Shown one piece after another: positions 1-12,559 of a stretch of DNA of 64,000 nt; positions within the stretch are counted from its first letter, which is position 1; each line of letters opens with the position of its first letter. The translations under genes and the position numbers were made by a program. Origin of the DNA: Hydra vulgaris (taxonomy: Eukaryota; Cnidaria; Hydrozoa; Anthoathecata; Hydridae). The notes beneath the pieces are model-generated. The model worked only from the letters and a program-made list of their open reading frames with translations. It ran no database searches and was not told the DNA's origin. The DNA lies in the NCBI RefSeq assembly GCF_038396675.1, contig NC_088928.1, positions 16,227,501-16,291,500 of the forward strand, given 5' to 3'.

Positions 1-3000
1 TTGAGAACTTTCTTTCTTCTATATTTAATATTAGAATTCCAAGTTTTTTAACTAAAATTAATCCTAGAAAATTTTTAATGTATTTCCATTCTATTATCTT
101 TTTACTGAATAAAAGATTCGGTGTATTTAAAAAAAAGGAATAGTATTAGCTTTACTAGATTATGGAATAGGAATAAATGCGATTAAAATTGTTAAGTGCT
201 AGATAACTATTTAATGTTTTTGATGCTAAACCACTTATATAAAATAAAAACAATAATGGTTTAAAAATAGAATCTTGGTATATTCTACAGGGTATAAGGT
301 TTTTTTTGATTATTCAAGTATAAATTGCATCCGGTTTTGATTACACCAGCCTTGATTTTAAAGCAGCTATTATGAATTATTAGTTACTATTTTTATTCAG
401 TAATGTTGATAAGTTTTTAGTTATTTGTTACTTTATAAAGTAACATAATAGTAATATAATATTATATTAAAAGAGTATTTATAGACAAGAAATAAAATTA
501 AAGAAATATATTCAACTTTTTCAAGAATTTTTTGCGGGCTTCCAATAAACAAATATATTGCTTCTAAAATAGCATCTATAAATAAAATTAATACTTCACA
601 TAGGAGGTGGAATGAATAAAACTAACGAATCAATAACGAGTATTGAATAGATGAATAATTTTACGAATCTAACATCCGTATTTTTTTCTCAGAGCACCTG
701 AATCATGTTCTCTTTCTAAAGCAACGCTATTTAATGTCCGTAAATATATTTGAAAAAAATTTATAAAATATAGGTGTAAATAGATTTATTAATAAAATGA
801 AAGAACTTCTTGCAAGATTACTATCATTTGCAAATGACACCGAATTTTTAAAAATAATGAAACTGTTTCCATGCAAAATGTTTGGCAACCTTCAATAAAG
901 TATATATTTCTATTAAATAAACTATTTTGTTTATAAAACTAATTAATTTAAAGGTTCTTGCAAAGATTTAAAATTATCTACAAGCGTTGAAAGAGAATCA
1001 ATTGGTAGCAACCAGAGTTTCTTTGCTAAATCTTCCATTAGCATTTATTTTTCTAAGAGTGCATTTTAGAGCTCATTTATTTTTCTAAGAGTGGTTTTAG
1101 TGCTCCTTTTGAATCTCTTTTACTTTAATGTAACATAAACGGTGAACGCTTCTTGTAAGTTATTATTTACTTTATAAATTACTTATCTAGCACCAAAGAA
1201 GTTTCGTTGTTACTTATATACGACAGTTATACGATAATTGAATATACTGTTGTTAATATATACGACAAGTCTGAAGTTTTTTTGGTTCTAAAATTACTAG
1301 ACAAAACAAAGAAGCTGGAGTAATCATATTGACTTTGACATCTCATTCCACGCACTAATTAATAACTTTAAATGACATTTAATGACACTCCATACACATG
1401 TTACAAAAAACTAATTAACATAGGATTTATGAAGCCATTTAAAACTGCATAAAATGCACCAATTTATGAACGCTCTACATCGCTGACTAAACATTTACAA
1501 GTTACCAAATTAGCTATATTTGTGTTAGGCTTGCTTTATAAAAAGCATTAACACCTTTTAATATTATAGCTGTATTTTTAAAAAAAACAGGTCTCCTTGG
1601 AAACATGTTTAGAGATATTAAATTTATGTGTGGTTCTTTGACAAACAAAATTTTTGCTGAATAAAGTAGTTGTATAAAAAAACATAACTACATTTTGGAT
1701 TTTATCTACATTTTTCATCATATGGAAACTCCACTACCTCGTTTATTACCTCGAGTACAAAAAGTTTAAATAAACAACCAACTCCGCTACTTTATAATTC
1801 AAATAAAATAGTAATGTTCTAATGGTTAGTTTATCTGCATTGTCAGATTGTTTTATCATCCCTAAATAGTTCAGAGGCCAAGAGAAAGGAAAGAATGTGT
1901 CAATGCATGATTGCCACAAACATCTCTGAGAAAGATTGAGAAAGATTGAAGGTTGAGAAAGTCTCAAATAATTTTTTTTTACCGGATTTTGGTTTTTCTT
2001 TTAAATGGATCTATTATTGCTTAAGAATTTTTCATTTTCAAAAATAGACTGAAATAGGATTTGCAAATGACTCTACCTCTTCTATTTTTAACTGCTACCT
2101 TATTTGCTTGGAAGAATTTTTGCAAAACCGTCAAAGCAGCACAAAACAATAAACTTTATCAATAATACATAAAAAATTGAAAAATTAGAAAACTTTACCA
2201 TATAAAATTTCTGGAATATTTATAAGTGTATGAAAAAAAATTCAAATCCAAAACGTTTCACTATGAACATTAAAAAGGATAAAGAACCTATCAACAGAGG
2301 CGGTTTCAAAGGTGGTGTGGAATTGGTCATAACTTCACTTTCCTACAACACTTGTTAACGGTTTTTTCAGGAATATAGTTAACTAGTTGGCATTTGACAC
2401 ATTTCAGTTAGCAGATGTTTAGTTTAAAGGACCTTTTTTTTTCTGAAGACAGTTGGCACTTTTGAAGGGTTCCCTCTCCTACTCTACACCCTCTTCCCCC
2501 AACTTTCTCATTTTGTTCCTAAAATCACCACAGAATTTGCCAGACTTTTTGAAAAAACGATTATGATCAGAAGAAAACCGAATCGGCATATACAACAACA
2601 TTTCAATACCACGATAGCTATAACCAGTAAATAGGGCCATTATGGCTCTAACGAACTGAATAACAATTATATATCGACTGTTTGAACAATAGTGTTTATT
2701 AAAAGTTTTTCTTATTAAACGAAATTTTTGTCTAAATTTATTGTTGTTGTTTTTCAGATATAAAAATATAGAAAATATAAGTCATATAGTTAATGTAAAA
2801 ACGGTTAAGATCTTAAAAATATAATTTTTAATACATATTCGGTATTATTTGTGATCGCCATCGGATCAGGTTAAACACTGAAAGAAATACTCATTAATAT
2901 ACTAATCGTAATGGCCAACGAAACTGGTTTCAAAGTAAAGGAGCAAAATCGTCAGTTTTTAAAAAGAGTCCTCTTTATCTTGAACTTCTTTAAAAAAAAA

Positions 3001-3484
3001 GTTGAAACTTCTTTAAAAAAAAAAGCTCCCCCTCTCAACCTTTCCCTCCCGGTGTCGTCGGCTCTGATTGTCATATTCCGTTTTGTAAAAATCCTGATGA
3101 GATAATAATTACCGATGAAAATATCAAAATGATTTTTTTGCCTAAAATTAAGTAAATGCAAGGATCATATCTTTATCTCTGCAGAACATTTAAAACGCGC
3201 CTAATTTGACACACCAACACAAAAATTATTTCATCTAAAAAATTATTTCACTTTTTGTTTAAGCATGAATGTCAAATTATTAAAAAACTATTTTATAATT
3301 AAAAAATTATTTCACTTTTTATTTAAGCATCAATTTCAACAGCAAATTTTATACCACTAATTAAATTATATAAAAAATCATTTACCGATCAAAATAACGA
3401 CTAGAAATTATTATAATTATTCCAATATTAAATAAACCTTTAGAATACCTTATCATTCTCATTTGTCGATAGTTAAAAGAAACT
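1..3484. other. A+T-rich stretch with no supported gene
   Basis: I see no exon with splice sites, no transposase or polymerase motif and no tandem array. Short reading frames near 1.75-1.97 kb and 2.9-3.16 kb are open on both strands and have no recognisable motif, so they are treated as chance. Confidence 0.5.
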
Positions 3485-3691
3485 CATCTGCTTCAGTTTG
3501 GTTTTAATAATAAGAGTTTCACTCTGCTTGCTAAATTTATTATAAGCAAAACAATTGAAAATTATAAAAGCAACAACTTTCCTACTTATTTATGCTTGCT
3601 AGACACTAAAAAAGCTTTTGACAACTACAAATGCGATATTCTAATGAAAACTTTAATTCGATGGAGAACCTACTTCTCCAAATATATTTAA
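3485..3691 (+). pseudogene. Non-LTR retrotransposon reverse transcriptase fragment
   Basis: About 68 codons are open up to a stop near 3689. They read through a hydrophobic beta strand into LLDTKKAFDNYKCDILMK. The core LDxxKAFD is the first catalytic aspartate motif of LINE reverse transcriptases, normally followed by VxHxxLLxKL. A preceding QFGF segment matches the usual QxGF motif. There is no endonuclease, no YADD motif and no 3' end nearby, so this is a small relic of a LINE. The family (CR1, jockey or L2 type) cannot be decided from this piece. Confidence 0.7.
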
Positions 3692-4069
3692 AAAAGTAGG
3701 TTTTTATCGTTGGTAGAGGCAGATTTTTATTGTTTATTGATATTGTTTATAGATATTATGTTGAGTATAAATAGTCAAAATAATATCTTCTATAACAGTT
3801 ACCATAACAGCAGTACAACTCTGATTTGGAACACAGATCTCAAACCTAGGTTCCAAATCAGTTTCACTTGCTCTTAAGCTAGGTGTGAGTTCTAGGAGTG
3901 AGGAGTGAGGAGGATTCTTGCAAAACAGAACCTTCACTCTCTGAAAAAAAACAAATACCAAACTGCACAACAACCTTAGACAAGCATCAAATAATATCTC
4001 ATAACAAACTCTATCATCTGGGCTTTACGTATTAAATTTGCAAAAAAACAGTGTAAACTCTAATATCCG

Positions 4070-4159
4070 GTTTACACATCCTAGCTATTTTATCCAGTTA
4101 AATAAATCATGAATGAAAATGATTCATTTAACTGGATAAAGTAGCTTGGATGCGTAAAC
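4070..4159. repeat. Near-perfect hairpin (MITE-like)
   Basis: Two ~41-bp arms beginning GTTTACACATCC on one strand and GTTTACGCATCC on the other are separated by about 8 bp. The arms differ at only a handful of positions and share the core TTTATCCAGTTAAAT. The size and terminal symmetry suit a foldback MITE. No clear target-site duplication was seen. Confidence 0.65.
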
Positions 4160-4235
4160 ATCCAAACATGTATTTTTTTGAATTTTTACCTTTTAAACAT
4201 ATTTAGAGAAGGTAATAATGATAAAATAATGTATA

Positions 4236-4415
<180 letters not shown>

Positions 4416-5154
4416 CAATTTCATTTTCAAAATTCAAGTTTATTTAACAAGCTAATTTTTAAGACCGTGCCTACAGTTAAACAATAAAGTATTCAGAGTA
4501 TACTCTAAATAGTTTATTGCTTAACTGTTTAACTTTATTTCTTAACTTGCCTTTAGGCAACATAACTCCATAAACATGTTTGTAACACTTGAGTACATGT
4601 CGTAGCCGAATAACATTTTATTACATTTCTTATAACAAGATTAAACAGAATGTTTACACTAAATTAATAACATACAAAAAAAAGCAATATGTCTTGAATA
4701 ATTGAGTTTATATCTTAATCTCTTAATCCACCTGATAAAATTGTTTGTACGCGTCAATGATATATTATATATCATTGACGCGTAGTTAATTATTGCGTAG
4801 TCATTGATCGAAGTCGTTGAGCGTGACTCGCGAGTCAAAGTCAAAGTGATCGCGAGTCAATGTTCAAGATACGAAATCATTGATCTAAGTAAAACATCTT
4901 GAGTAAATATACACTAGATGTCTAACTTCGATCCGAAAAGTTATGTCCGTGTAATTAATAATAATAATTGTAATAATTATAATTAAGTGATTAATACAAC
5001 ACCTAATCAAAAATATTATCAAAGGAGGGACACCAAATTTTTATTAATAAAAAAATTATGTAAGAACAAAAAACGAAAACTAACAAATGTCACTTTGTTA
5101 AGTAATCTATACTATTCGTTGTTTTCTCTCATAACATCTGATTCTTACAATTAG

Positions 5155-5400
5155 CGCAACGCGTAGTAATATTCGTTAAACGAATAGTAATATTCGTTAA
5201 ACGAATAGTAATATTCGTTAAACAAATAGTAATACTTGTTAAATAAATAGTAATACTCGTTAAACGAATAGTAATACTCGTTAAACGAATATTACTATTC
5301 GTTTAGCGTATATTACTATTCGTTTAACGAATAGTAATATTCGTAAAACGAATAATAATATACGTTAAACGTATATTACTATTCGTTTAACGAATATTAC
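5155..5400. repeat. Palindromic 21-bp minisatellite, first block
   Basis: Tandem units of about 21 bp built on TAATATTCGTTAAACGAATAG. The core TTCGTTAAACGAA is itself a palindrome. Units vary by point changes and the orientation of the spacer flips within the block. Two further blocks of the same repeat lie beyond a SINE and a LINE. Confidence 0.85.
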
Positions 5401-5415
5401 AAAAATTTATTTCTA

Positions 5416-5503
5416 ATGGCCTTGTCACAGTTAAATGCACTTCCGCGGTGCTCTGTGACAAGGCCATTAGATCTTCTTGGGGCACCTAAATAACAAAATT
5501 AAA
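5416..5503 (+). mobile_element. Truncated SINE body with short inverted duplication
   Basis: It carries the SINE-body signature TTCCGCGGTGCTCTGTGACA followed by TCTTCTTGGGGCACCTAAAT and an A-rich tail, in sense orientation. In place of the tRNA-like head there is a 16-bp inverted copy of the body (AATGGCCTTGTCACAG, matching CTGTGACAAGGCCATT), so the 5' end is a foldback. It sits inside the 21-bp palindromic array, which resumes on the other side. Confidence 0.7.
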
Positions 5504-5512
5504 AAATATATA

Positions 5513-5640
5513 TTTATTCGTTTAACAAATAAATGTTCGTTTAACAAATGGTAACATTCGTTTAACGAATAGCAATGTTTTTTTAACGAACAGTTAAACA
5601 AATATTACTATTCGTTTAACAAATATTAATATTACTGCAT
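5513..5640. repeat. Palindromic 21-bp minisatellite, second block
   Basis: The same TTCGTTTAACGAA-type units as at 5155-5400, more degraded, lying between the SINE fragment and the LINE. Confidence 0.75.
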
Positions 5641-5689
5641 AGCTCATTGCTTGGGATGCCGTGCTATAAATGAGAGCCAAGTTCTCTTT

Positions 5690-6728
5690 AAACTTATATC
5701 ATGCCCAAAGAAACCCAAAGTATTAAACATAAAAAACCATCACCACCACCTAACTATTTGAATATATGTTTCACAAATGTTCGTACTCTTTGAATTAACC
5801 TTCCATTAGTTGAATCTTATCGCTTGCAAAATTCACAAGACTTTCTTTCTCTTTGTGAGACAAATTTAAATTCAACTGTTCCTTCTTCAAATCTCAGTAT
5901 TGATGGGTACTATCCTTAGATTCGCAAAGACTCCAAAAGTCACATTTTTGGCATGGGGGTATACTTGTGCATCAATTTACCTATTTGTTGAGAAATCGGG
6001 TTTAAATACTTTGACCATTCTTTTATGTGCTTCCACTTAGCACCTCTTTACTCTATTACCTTTCTCTTTGTTCTTTACCGTTTTCCTTCTTCTCATGAGA
6101 AGTTCAAAAGTTCAGTCTTGCAAGACTGAACTTTTTTAGATGTAACTTCTGATCACATTACACTTTCTTTATACCTCTTTGCCAATATTGTTGATATTGA
6201 TGAGCTTAATGCTCATCACACTCAATGGTTTGGTTCTAAATCCACTGACCCTGGTGGTACTTAATCCCATAAATTCTGCATTTCTCAATCTTTTACTCAA
6301 TATAGTTAACTTTGTGACTCGGTTTCCAGGCAACCCTAATCACTCAAGAACATTCAAACCCCATCCAACTATCGTCCGATCAGTCTTCTTTTTTTTGTTA
6401 GCAATGGTTTTGAGTCTCTGACCAACAAATTTCTAACATCCCACTTTGATTCAAATAAATTACTGTCAGACAATCAATACGGTTTTTGATCCTCTTGCTC
6501 TACGGCTGACTTGCTAATTGCTGTGACTGAAAGATTTTATCGTACATTAGATGGAGAAGACAAGGCTAGGACCTTTTGCTCTTGAAATATCTAAAGCTTT
6601 TGATAAACTTTGGCATGCAGGTCTTTTCTATAAGCTTGCTTCTTATGGTGTATCTAGGATAGTTTTTGAGATTATCACAGGGGTGATTCAAAATTTAAAA
6701 AACAATACTTAATAAAAAAAAAAAAAAA
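5690..6728 (+). pseudogene. LINE (CR1/jockey-like) with endonuclease and RT remnants
   Basis: The first ~450 bp encode an apurinic-endonuclease-like domain: the segment NICFTNVRTL, then ESYRLQNSQDFLSLCETN, the usual beginning of LINE endonucleases (N and E metal ligands), followed by pieces resembling a SDHI/GDFN region. The reading then jumps to a reverse-transcriptase segment containing EISKAFDKLWHAG, the LDxSKAFDxVWH motif. About 500 codons of a normal element are missing between the two, so there is an internal deletion. Several stops and frameshifts are present. A short A-run at 6711-6728 marks the 3' end. The insertion lies within the 21-bp palindromic array, whose units resume immediately after the A-run. 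Confidence 0.8.
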
Positions 6729-6732
6729 AGAA

Positions 6733-6790
6733 TATTAATATTCGTTTAGCGAATAGTAATATTTAACGAACAATAATATTCGTTATTTGG
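6733..6790. repeat. Palindromic 21-bp minisatellite, third block
   Basis: About three degraded units (TATTCGTTTAGCGAATAG type) follow the LINE poly-A, showing that the LINE interrupts an older array. Confidence 0.7.
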
Positions 6791-8700
6791 ATTTGTTTAA
6801 ATTTGATTAGAGAAGTTTAACTAACTTCTCCATTTTAACAACAAATCCATTTTAAGTATTGGATCACCCGACATTCTACAAGAAACTGCTCGCTGTTACG
6901 AGTGATCAAAAATTGTTTCTTAATTTAGAATAAAAGGTAATAATGACAATTTTGTTAGAAAAAATTTGACTTTAGTATGCGAGCTTCATGTAAAAGTAAA
7001 GGTACTTAATTACTGCAAATATTTGCAGGAAAACTCTCCAAAAAAATTTACAAAAAACGATCTTCCCTTAGAAAAAGAAAACATTAAAATTGTGATATTC
7101 AAAATGTTTTCGAAAATAAAGACACTAACTTAAAAATAAAAAATAAAGAACAGTTTATTGACTTTATTTTAAAATTGCAGTCTAAAAAAGTGTTAAACAG
7201 CAATTTAAAAATTTTATTTAAAAATTATTGGAAAAACAAGAGCTGGAATCTAAAACCTGTTTTTAGAATCTCAAAATAAAATAACTAAAATCAACTCGAT
7301 AGAAAAGTAAATTTATACACTAGGGTGGTCCTTAAAACAACTTTTTTTTTTTAATGTCTGCTCTCACCCTCTAAATGTGCGCCATATAATAAAATGATAC
7401 TAGAACTAAAAAATTTTCAAACAAAAAAATATTTTAAGGGATACCCCAAGGCCCTTGAACACTTAACACTTAATTATCCAAAAAAAAAAGTTTTTCAAAA
7501 GTATTTCATGTTGGGTCTCAAAAATGCCATCACTTTTCAAAAATAAATTCATTTTGGGACGTTTAATCAAGACTTAATAATATTACACTTTTTCACCAAA
7601 ATACAAGACCGTCAAAAGATAACCAAAATAAATTTAAATGTATTATAATTCTAGTTTCCTGACTGAAATATTATGTTTTAATTTAATTTTAACTTCTACA
7701 TATTTCTCTTTTCAATATATTTTTAATTTCAATATATTTCTCTCGTGCAGTGGATCATAAATACGACTAAATTTACTTAGGGAGAGTTACCTTAATTGGA
7801 ACAGGGCTTTAAATGGAATACTTGCATTTACTTTTAAATAAAAAATGAATTATGGCTGTATTTTGCATTTTTCTAGTAAAACGTCTAATTTTCTACGTTT
7901 TGACAGATTTTGAAAGTTATTCCACAAAAAATGCATGTGCACCATTGATTTAAAGCTTTTTTGCGTCACTTTTTTTTCGGTGATCTAATTTTGTGTTCAC
8001 ACTATATTGATTGTGCTGGGTAAACTTTACTGCTTTAGGCTATACGGCTTTTTGCTTTTATACAGCTTTTTGTTTGTAGAATTTCAATTTGCCAGGGTAA
8101 TATTAATCCAATTATAAGTTTTGAATGAACTGTTTAAATTTTCATTGTAAAGATAAAAAATCACTTATAATTAATTTCTGTTAACTTTACTGAGTTTTTT
8201 TTTAAAGAAACAACTTCTTCTGATTAAACAAGTCAAAGTGTCCATTTTAGGGAACTAGTTGCCTTGATTGGAACAAAATGTATCTTAGCAAAAACAAATT
8301 TATTTCCAATAAATTTATTTTCAATAAAACATAGTACAACAAATTAAGTCAAACTATGTTTAAAAATATAGTAGGATTGTCTGTTTGTTTTAATCAAATC
8401 ACAAGTGTTTTCATAAATAAGCCATCTTTGGTTAATAAATATTTATTCCTTAAGCGTTTCAATTAAGGCAACTCTCCCCGATGTAAATTTTTGCTATTCA
8501 ACAAATTTTTTTTTATTTTTTTAATTACCAGCTTAACAAGAGTTTTAAATTTTCCTTTGCGGATATAAAACTTAGAAGTGCTTTAAAATTAAACGATGTT
8601 TTCTTAAAATAAAACAAAGTAAATTCCTAAATTAAAGCAAAGTGAATTTATTATTTTGTGCTATACTATCAGCAAGAAATCTAAGTGAAAATGAATATTT
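6791..8700. other. A+T-rich stretch with no supported gene
   Basis: No coding or RNA feature was recognised. The segment from about 7322 begins AGGGTGGTCCTTAAAACAAC, which could be a transposon terminus, but I could not find a matching opposite end. Further exons of the minus-strand membrane-protein gene might lie here; none could be assigned. Confidence 0.4.
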
Positions 8701-8705
8701 GTTTT

Positions 8706-8803
8706 CACCCCCTGACTACACTCTGTCTATTGTATTACTTATCACCCCCTGGCTACACTCTGCCTATTGTACTACTTATCACCCCCTGGCTACACTCTGT
8801 CTA
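8706..8803. repeat. 37-bp tandem repeat, about 2.6 copies
   Basis: Units begin CACCCCCTGGCTACACTCTG and continue CTATTGTATTACTTAT. The copies differ at a few positions (GACTA/GGCTA, TGTCT/TGCCT). The block lies about 40 bp downstream, in the gene's sense, of the transmembrane exon donor site. Confidence 0.85.
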
Positions 8804-8841
8804 GCTAGCTACGTCCATCATACATCCCTAATAACACTTAC

Positions 8842-8959
8842 TTCATTTTCTTTTTCTTTTTTCTTCGGACGCATACGATTAGCAACAGCATTAAAATCAA
8901 AACGCCACCCACGGCACCAACCCATATATAAACAACCGGGAAGTTTGAAGATTTCGTTT
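8842..8959 (-). CDS. Transmembrane exon of a type I membrane protein
   Basis: The minus strand reads acceptor TTAATTGTTTTAG, then a 118-nt exon, then donor AA|GTAAGTG, a very good consensus. In the phase dictated by the flanking sites it encodes a short polar stretch (TKSSNFP), a ~23-residue hydrophobic span (VVYIWVGAVGGVLILMLLL plus IVCV) and a strongly basic stop-transfer run (RRKKKKK). This is the classic layout of a single-pass type I membrane segment with the basic side in the cytoplasm. The exon enters in phase 1 and leaves in phase 2. The entry phase matches the phase-1 donor of the EGF exon at 16275-16589, so both can belong to one transcript, with a 7.3-kb intron. One or more exons may lie between them. 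The cytoplasmic-tail exon(s) further left were not found. Confidence 0.65.
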
Positions 8960-10640
8960 CTAAAACAATTAAAATCACGAATAAATTTTTGATTATTTAT
9001 CTGTCATGATGGTAAACTGATGCAAATAATTAGTTTATAGCAGTTGCTTAGTTGCACCAGTTTAACTTAATCTTTATATGTCGTTAGTTTTTTTTGTTTT
9101 TAAATAATTTCTTTTAATAATAATGTTTAAAAAGAGTAAACAGTACAAAGGTAAAGTAACTTGAATTTTTACAAAAAAGAACAACATTTTTTATTATTGG
9201 CATCGTGATTAATTATGTGAAGAGACCAAGATTATTGTTTAATCTCTTAGAGACCATTGTGAAATTTTTAAATATTTTTTATTTCAAAAATTCTCCTCGC
9301 AAGTCTTTAGTTCATGGTTGTGGCGCTTTAACTATCGGTCAGTTAAATGCATTTCTTATTTTCACCACTAAAAGTGTGTACAAAGAAACGCAGGTTTGCA
9401 AACATGTATTTCATTCAAGTTATAATTATAAAATCTATAATTATTTTATTCTTTCAAATTGTATAAATTGGCTAGATCACAGAAAAAGAACATGTTGTAA
9501 AAATTAGTAAATAAGTCTACAAGATCTTCAGAAATCAGTGCAAAAAAAACAATATTCTCTCACAAAAAGACATGACATTCCTCAGTGACATATAAAACAT
9601 ATTTTTTGACATCCTAATAAATTATTTCCGAACCGAAACAAACTAAAACTTGCAAAATTTTCAAAACAGTGTCAAATAAGCCCTTATAAAGGTTTTTTAA
9701 AAAATACTTTGATCCTTGAGGTAACCTGCCCGGATACTAACCTTAATTACTTAGTAATAACACCTCGTTTACATTGGAACTTATTGGTAAAAAAAGAAAA
9801 TAAACATTATCCTACTGATATTGAAGATGTATGTTTATAGTTTAGTATTTTATTATCAAATAAACTGTATTGTTTATGTATTATATTCTTTACTTTGCTA
9901 TAGCTTCATATACTAAGTTTAAATAAACCATAGTGTTTTACGAAGGTTTCTCCTTTGATAAATAGAAAGCAGTAGTTCCTGACAAACATTTTCGTGTTAA
10001 AAACATAAACATAACTCTGAAACATTGTTTCAAAAGTCCAATACAACTTTAATAGATCATTCACTAACATCATTAACATCAGATTTGGAAAAAATCTTAA
10101 ACTGTTCAACATACTCCCATAGTGATGAGTGACTGTTTAATCATTGTTTATTATTTAAATTGTAAGATTGAACAAGCTAGTCATAAACCTAAAGTTTTCT
10201 CCCACTCTGTAAAGACTTGGTTGGTTTTTCTAGTTTAAAGTTAAGAAACTTTCACAAAAAAATCTTTACTGAATGCCTGAACAGTTCAGGAGCTTGTTTT
10301 GAAAGGAGCATTTATGCAATATCTTTCTCTCTCTGCACCAGAAAGATCTTGCTTTAAAGAAGCAAGTAGAACCAAAGTTTCATAATGGTAAGAAATTAAC
10401 ATAAATGAGATTCCATTTTAACCATTGTGGTATCGATTCCATTTATAAATTTTCATAACGAAGAACATATTGTTGAACGTGCTCTCTGTGTTTTGCTTAT
10501 TGGCTCTTATATCTTGGAATGATGTAAGAATGGCGTAAAGATGTTTTTAAAATTTTCTTTCTTTTAAATATCTGTCAGTTTGTAAGGAAGTTGCAAATTC
10601 AATATCTTAATCTGAGACAACACATGATCTTAGACATAAA
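8960..10640. other. Intronic or intergenic A+T-rich DNA
   Basis: Probable intron of the minus-strand gene. A 100-codon plus-strand frame at 9205-9507 has no recognisable motif or splice context and is not called. Nothing else was recognised. Confidence 0.4.
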
Positions 10641-10820
10641 ACGGCCGTAGCGCAATGCTTAGAGCGCATGCTTTAAAAGAAAGAGATCCAGGGTTTGAAG
10701 CGAGCTCTGGACAAATTTAGCGCCATCGGTAAACTTCTTATGTAAATGCTCTTCCGCGGTGATCTGTGACAAGGCCGTAAGGTTTTCTTGGGGCATCTAA
10801 AACAAGAATAAATAAAAAAA
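10641..10820 (+). mobile_element. tRNA-derived SINE, near full length
   Basis: The head begins GGCCGTAGCGCAATGCTTAG, containing a polymerase III A box (TAGCGCAATGCTTAGAGC), and about 35 nt later a B box (GGGTTTGAAGC). The body carries TTCCGCGGTGATCTGTGACA and TTCTTGGGGCATCTAAA and ends in an A-rich AATAAATAAAAAAA tail. Related copies in this window are at 4336, 5416, 21808 and 22366. The tRNA-like part is too decayed to be a working tRNA gene. It lies inside the long intron of the membrane-protein gene, in the opposite sense. Confidence 0.8.
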
Positions 10821-11011
10821 CGTGTATGAGACCTTGGAGCTTGAATTTGAAAAATATTTTCAAAACATGATATCAAAAGTTCTTCTCTGCAAAAAATGTT
10901 TTGATTGAAAGCCAACTTGCAAAGTTTTACAGTTTTGATGGATTTCTAAGAAAGTGTAACATTTTTTTTTGTCAGTGAAGTTGATGTAGTTGGATCTTGA
11001 AAACACAAACT

Positions 11012-11082
11012 AAGGTGGCGTTAAACCACGGATCTTTATATTCTGAGGCAAGCGTGCTGACCACTGCGCTACGGCTGCTCAT
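11012..11082 (-). mobile_element. tRNA-like SINE head
   Basis: On the minus strand an A-box-like TAGCGCAGTGGTCAGCAC is followed by a T-arm-like GTGG...CCAC stem around TTTAACG, the spacing of a tRNA. The anticodon stem does not pair and the acceptor ends do not match, so this is a SINE head or tRNA pseudogene, not a functional tRNA. The usual SINE body was not found beside it. Confidence 0.55.
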
Positions 11083-11224
11083 AAAAATAAAATCGTGTTA
11101 TTTTAAAAAAAAAATGACATTGTGTATTATATTTATGTTTGTGAAAAAATAAATAAAGAACTTTTTAAAGAAAAAAGAAAAAATTTTTTTTAGCTTCTTT
11201 CTTTCTTATAAGCAACAGTTATTT

Positions 11225-11950
11225 CACGGTAAGTCGAATACTGGTTAATTTAAGCTTTTGTTATCTCAAACTGTTTCATTTAGTCCATTAAAACCCTCTA
11301 ATTGATTGCTATAAAAATTCTCCGGTTCAAACCTCGGATAACTTGAACTTTGTTAAGTCAAACCATTTTTTCGTCCCCTTTCAGCAAATTGCTTTGGATA
11401 AATCGAACCCTTCGTCCGGGAAAAAAAAAGAAATTAAAATAACTGACTTTAATTATTTTTTTAAGAAACCATTCCATATCAAACATAGATAACAGTAGCC
11501 TAATATTTTCTTTTTTATTTATTGTATTTAGATTTTATTAGAGTAGGTCCTTATCAGACGTAAAATAAAGCTATTATAAAATATTGTTAAAAAAGAAATT
11601 ATTTTATACTTTCAATGAATATTTTAACAAAAAGACCGCTAGCTTTTAGACGCAAGTTTATTACCAAATATTAAGGATGTTGTTGTGTTGCTTAACTTTT
11701 TTTGAATGTTATCTTGAGTGTACTGCATGCGTAACTTTTTCACTGAAACATTTGTCACACTTTTATTAGTATAATGGTGTATACTGTTAATTCTTTAACA
11801 TTGAATAAAGAAAAATCGCTTTTAACTCGAACTAACATCTCATATTAGCCAAAGTTGACTTAGCCGAAATTTGTTTTAGTCGAACAACTCGTTAAGTCGA
11901 ACCATTTTTCTTGGTTCCTTGGAGGTTCGAGTATCGGTAATTAACTGTGT
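11225..11950. repeat. Two related AACTCGAAC/TTAAGTCGAACC blocks
   Basis: At about 11330-11410 and again at 11820-11940 there are direct, diverged copies of a TTAAGTCGAACCATTTTT-type block with nearby TCGAAC and ACTTGAAC words. Such motifs occur at the ends of pogo/Tigger-like elements, but no transposase and no clean element boundary were seen, so the assignment is tentative. Confidence 0.4.
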
Positions 11951-12482
11951 AGGTAAATAATGTTATACGTAAATTAGAAATAAACAAAAAAGTTAAAATC
12001 AAGAATAAATAAATTATAAGCATGTATATAAGGTACGATTTTAAGAATGTATAATATTTTTTTACATCCTCAGTTAATTAACAATTAATAAAATTTCGTA
12101 AATTATTTATTATTTTTTTATTAATTTTTATCTTTTTTTTAAAAAAAAAAAAAATTAGTTACAATATATTCATAATGTTAAAAAACTCGGTTTGTGATTG
12201 GGTATTTAGAGGCTGATTATTAGGTTTTGGATCTATAGTTATTTTTTGAGAATCTTGCGCAATATATCGTGCAATATATAGTTTATTTATTTATGATTTT
12301 TTTTTTTTAAACAATGAGTTAAGTAATAACGGCCTAATTTTTTATCAAGTTTAAAAATAATTATAAGAATATGATAAAGATTTAATTTGAAAACATCATG
12401 TGTAGTTTACTTAAAAAACTTTTGAATGATAGAAACTTGATTTGTAATAATAGTAACGTTGATGCCGCATCAAGCAATTTTT

Positions 12483-12555
12483 AGGTTTGTGTATATTTTC
12501 GCATAATTTTGCATACTATAGGTATGCAAAATTATGCGAAAATATGCACAAACCT
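12483..12555. repeat. Near-perfect palindrome, ~34-bp arms
   Basis: Arms begin AGGTTTGTGTATATTTTCGC and AGGTTTGTGCATATTTTCGC on opposite strands, with a ~5-bp centre and only one clear difference. A second hairpin follows after 4 bp. Confidence 0.85.
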
Positions 12556-12559
12556 AACT

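Noticed and set aside
2911-3161. Overlapping frames on both strands
   Set aside because: Both are lysine- or phenylalanine-rich translations of A/T homopolymers with no motif.
3734-3973. SINE or exon around a GGTTTGAGATC B-box-like word
   Set aside because: There is no properly spaced A box and no body shared with the other SINEs; the short inverted TTTGGAAC words are not enough to call an element.
9205-9507. 100-codon plus-strand frame
   Set aside because: No domain, splice context or codon pattern that distinguishes it from chance in A+T-rich DNA.
11012-11082. Functional tRNA gene
   Set aside because: A and B boxes are recognisable, but the anticodon stem does not pair and the acceptor ends do not match; it fits a SINE head.
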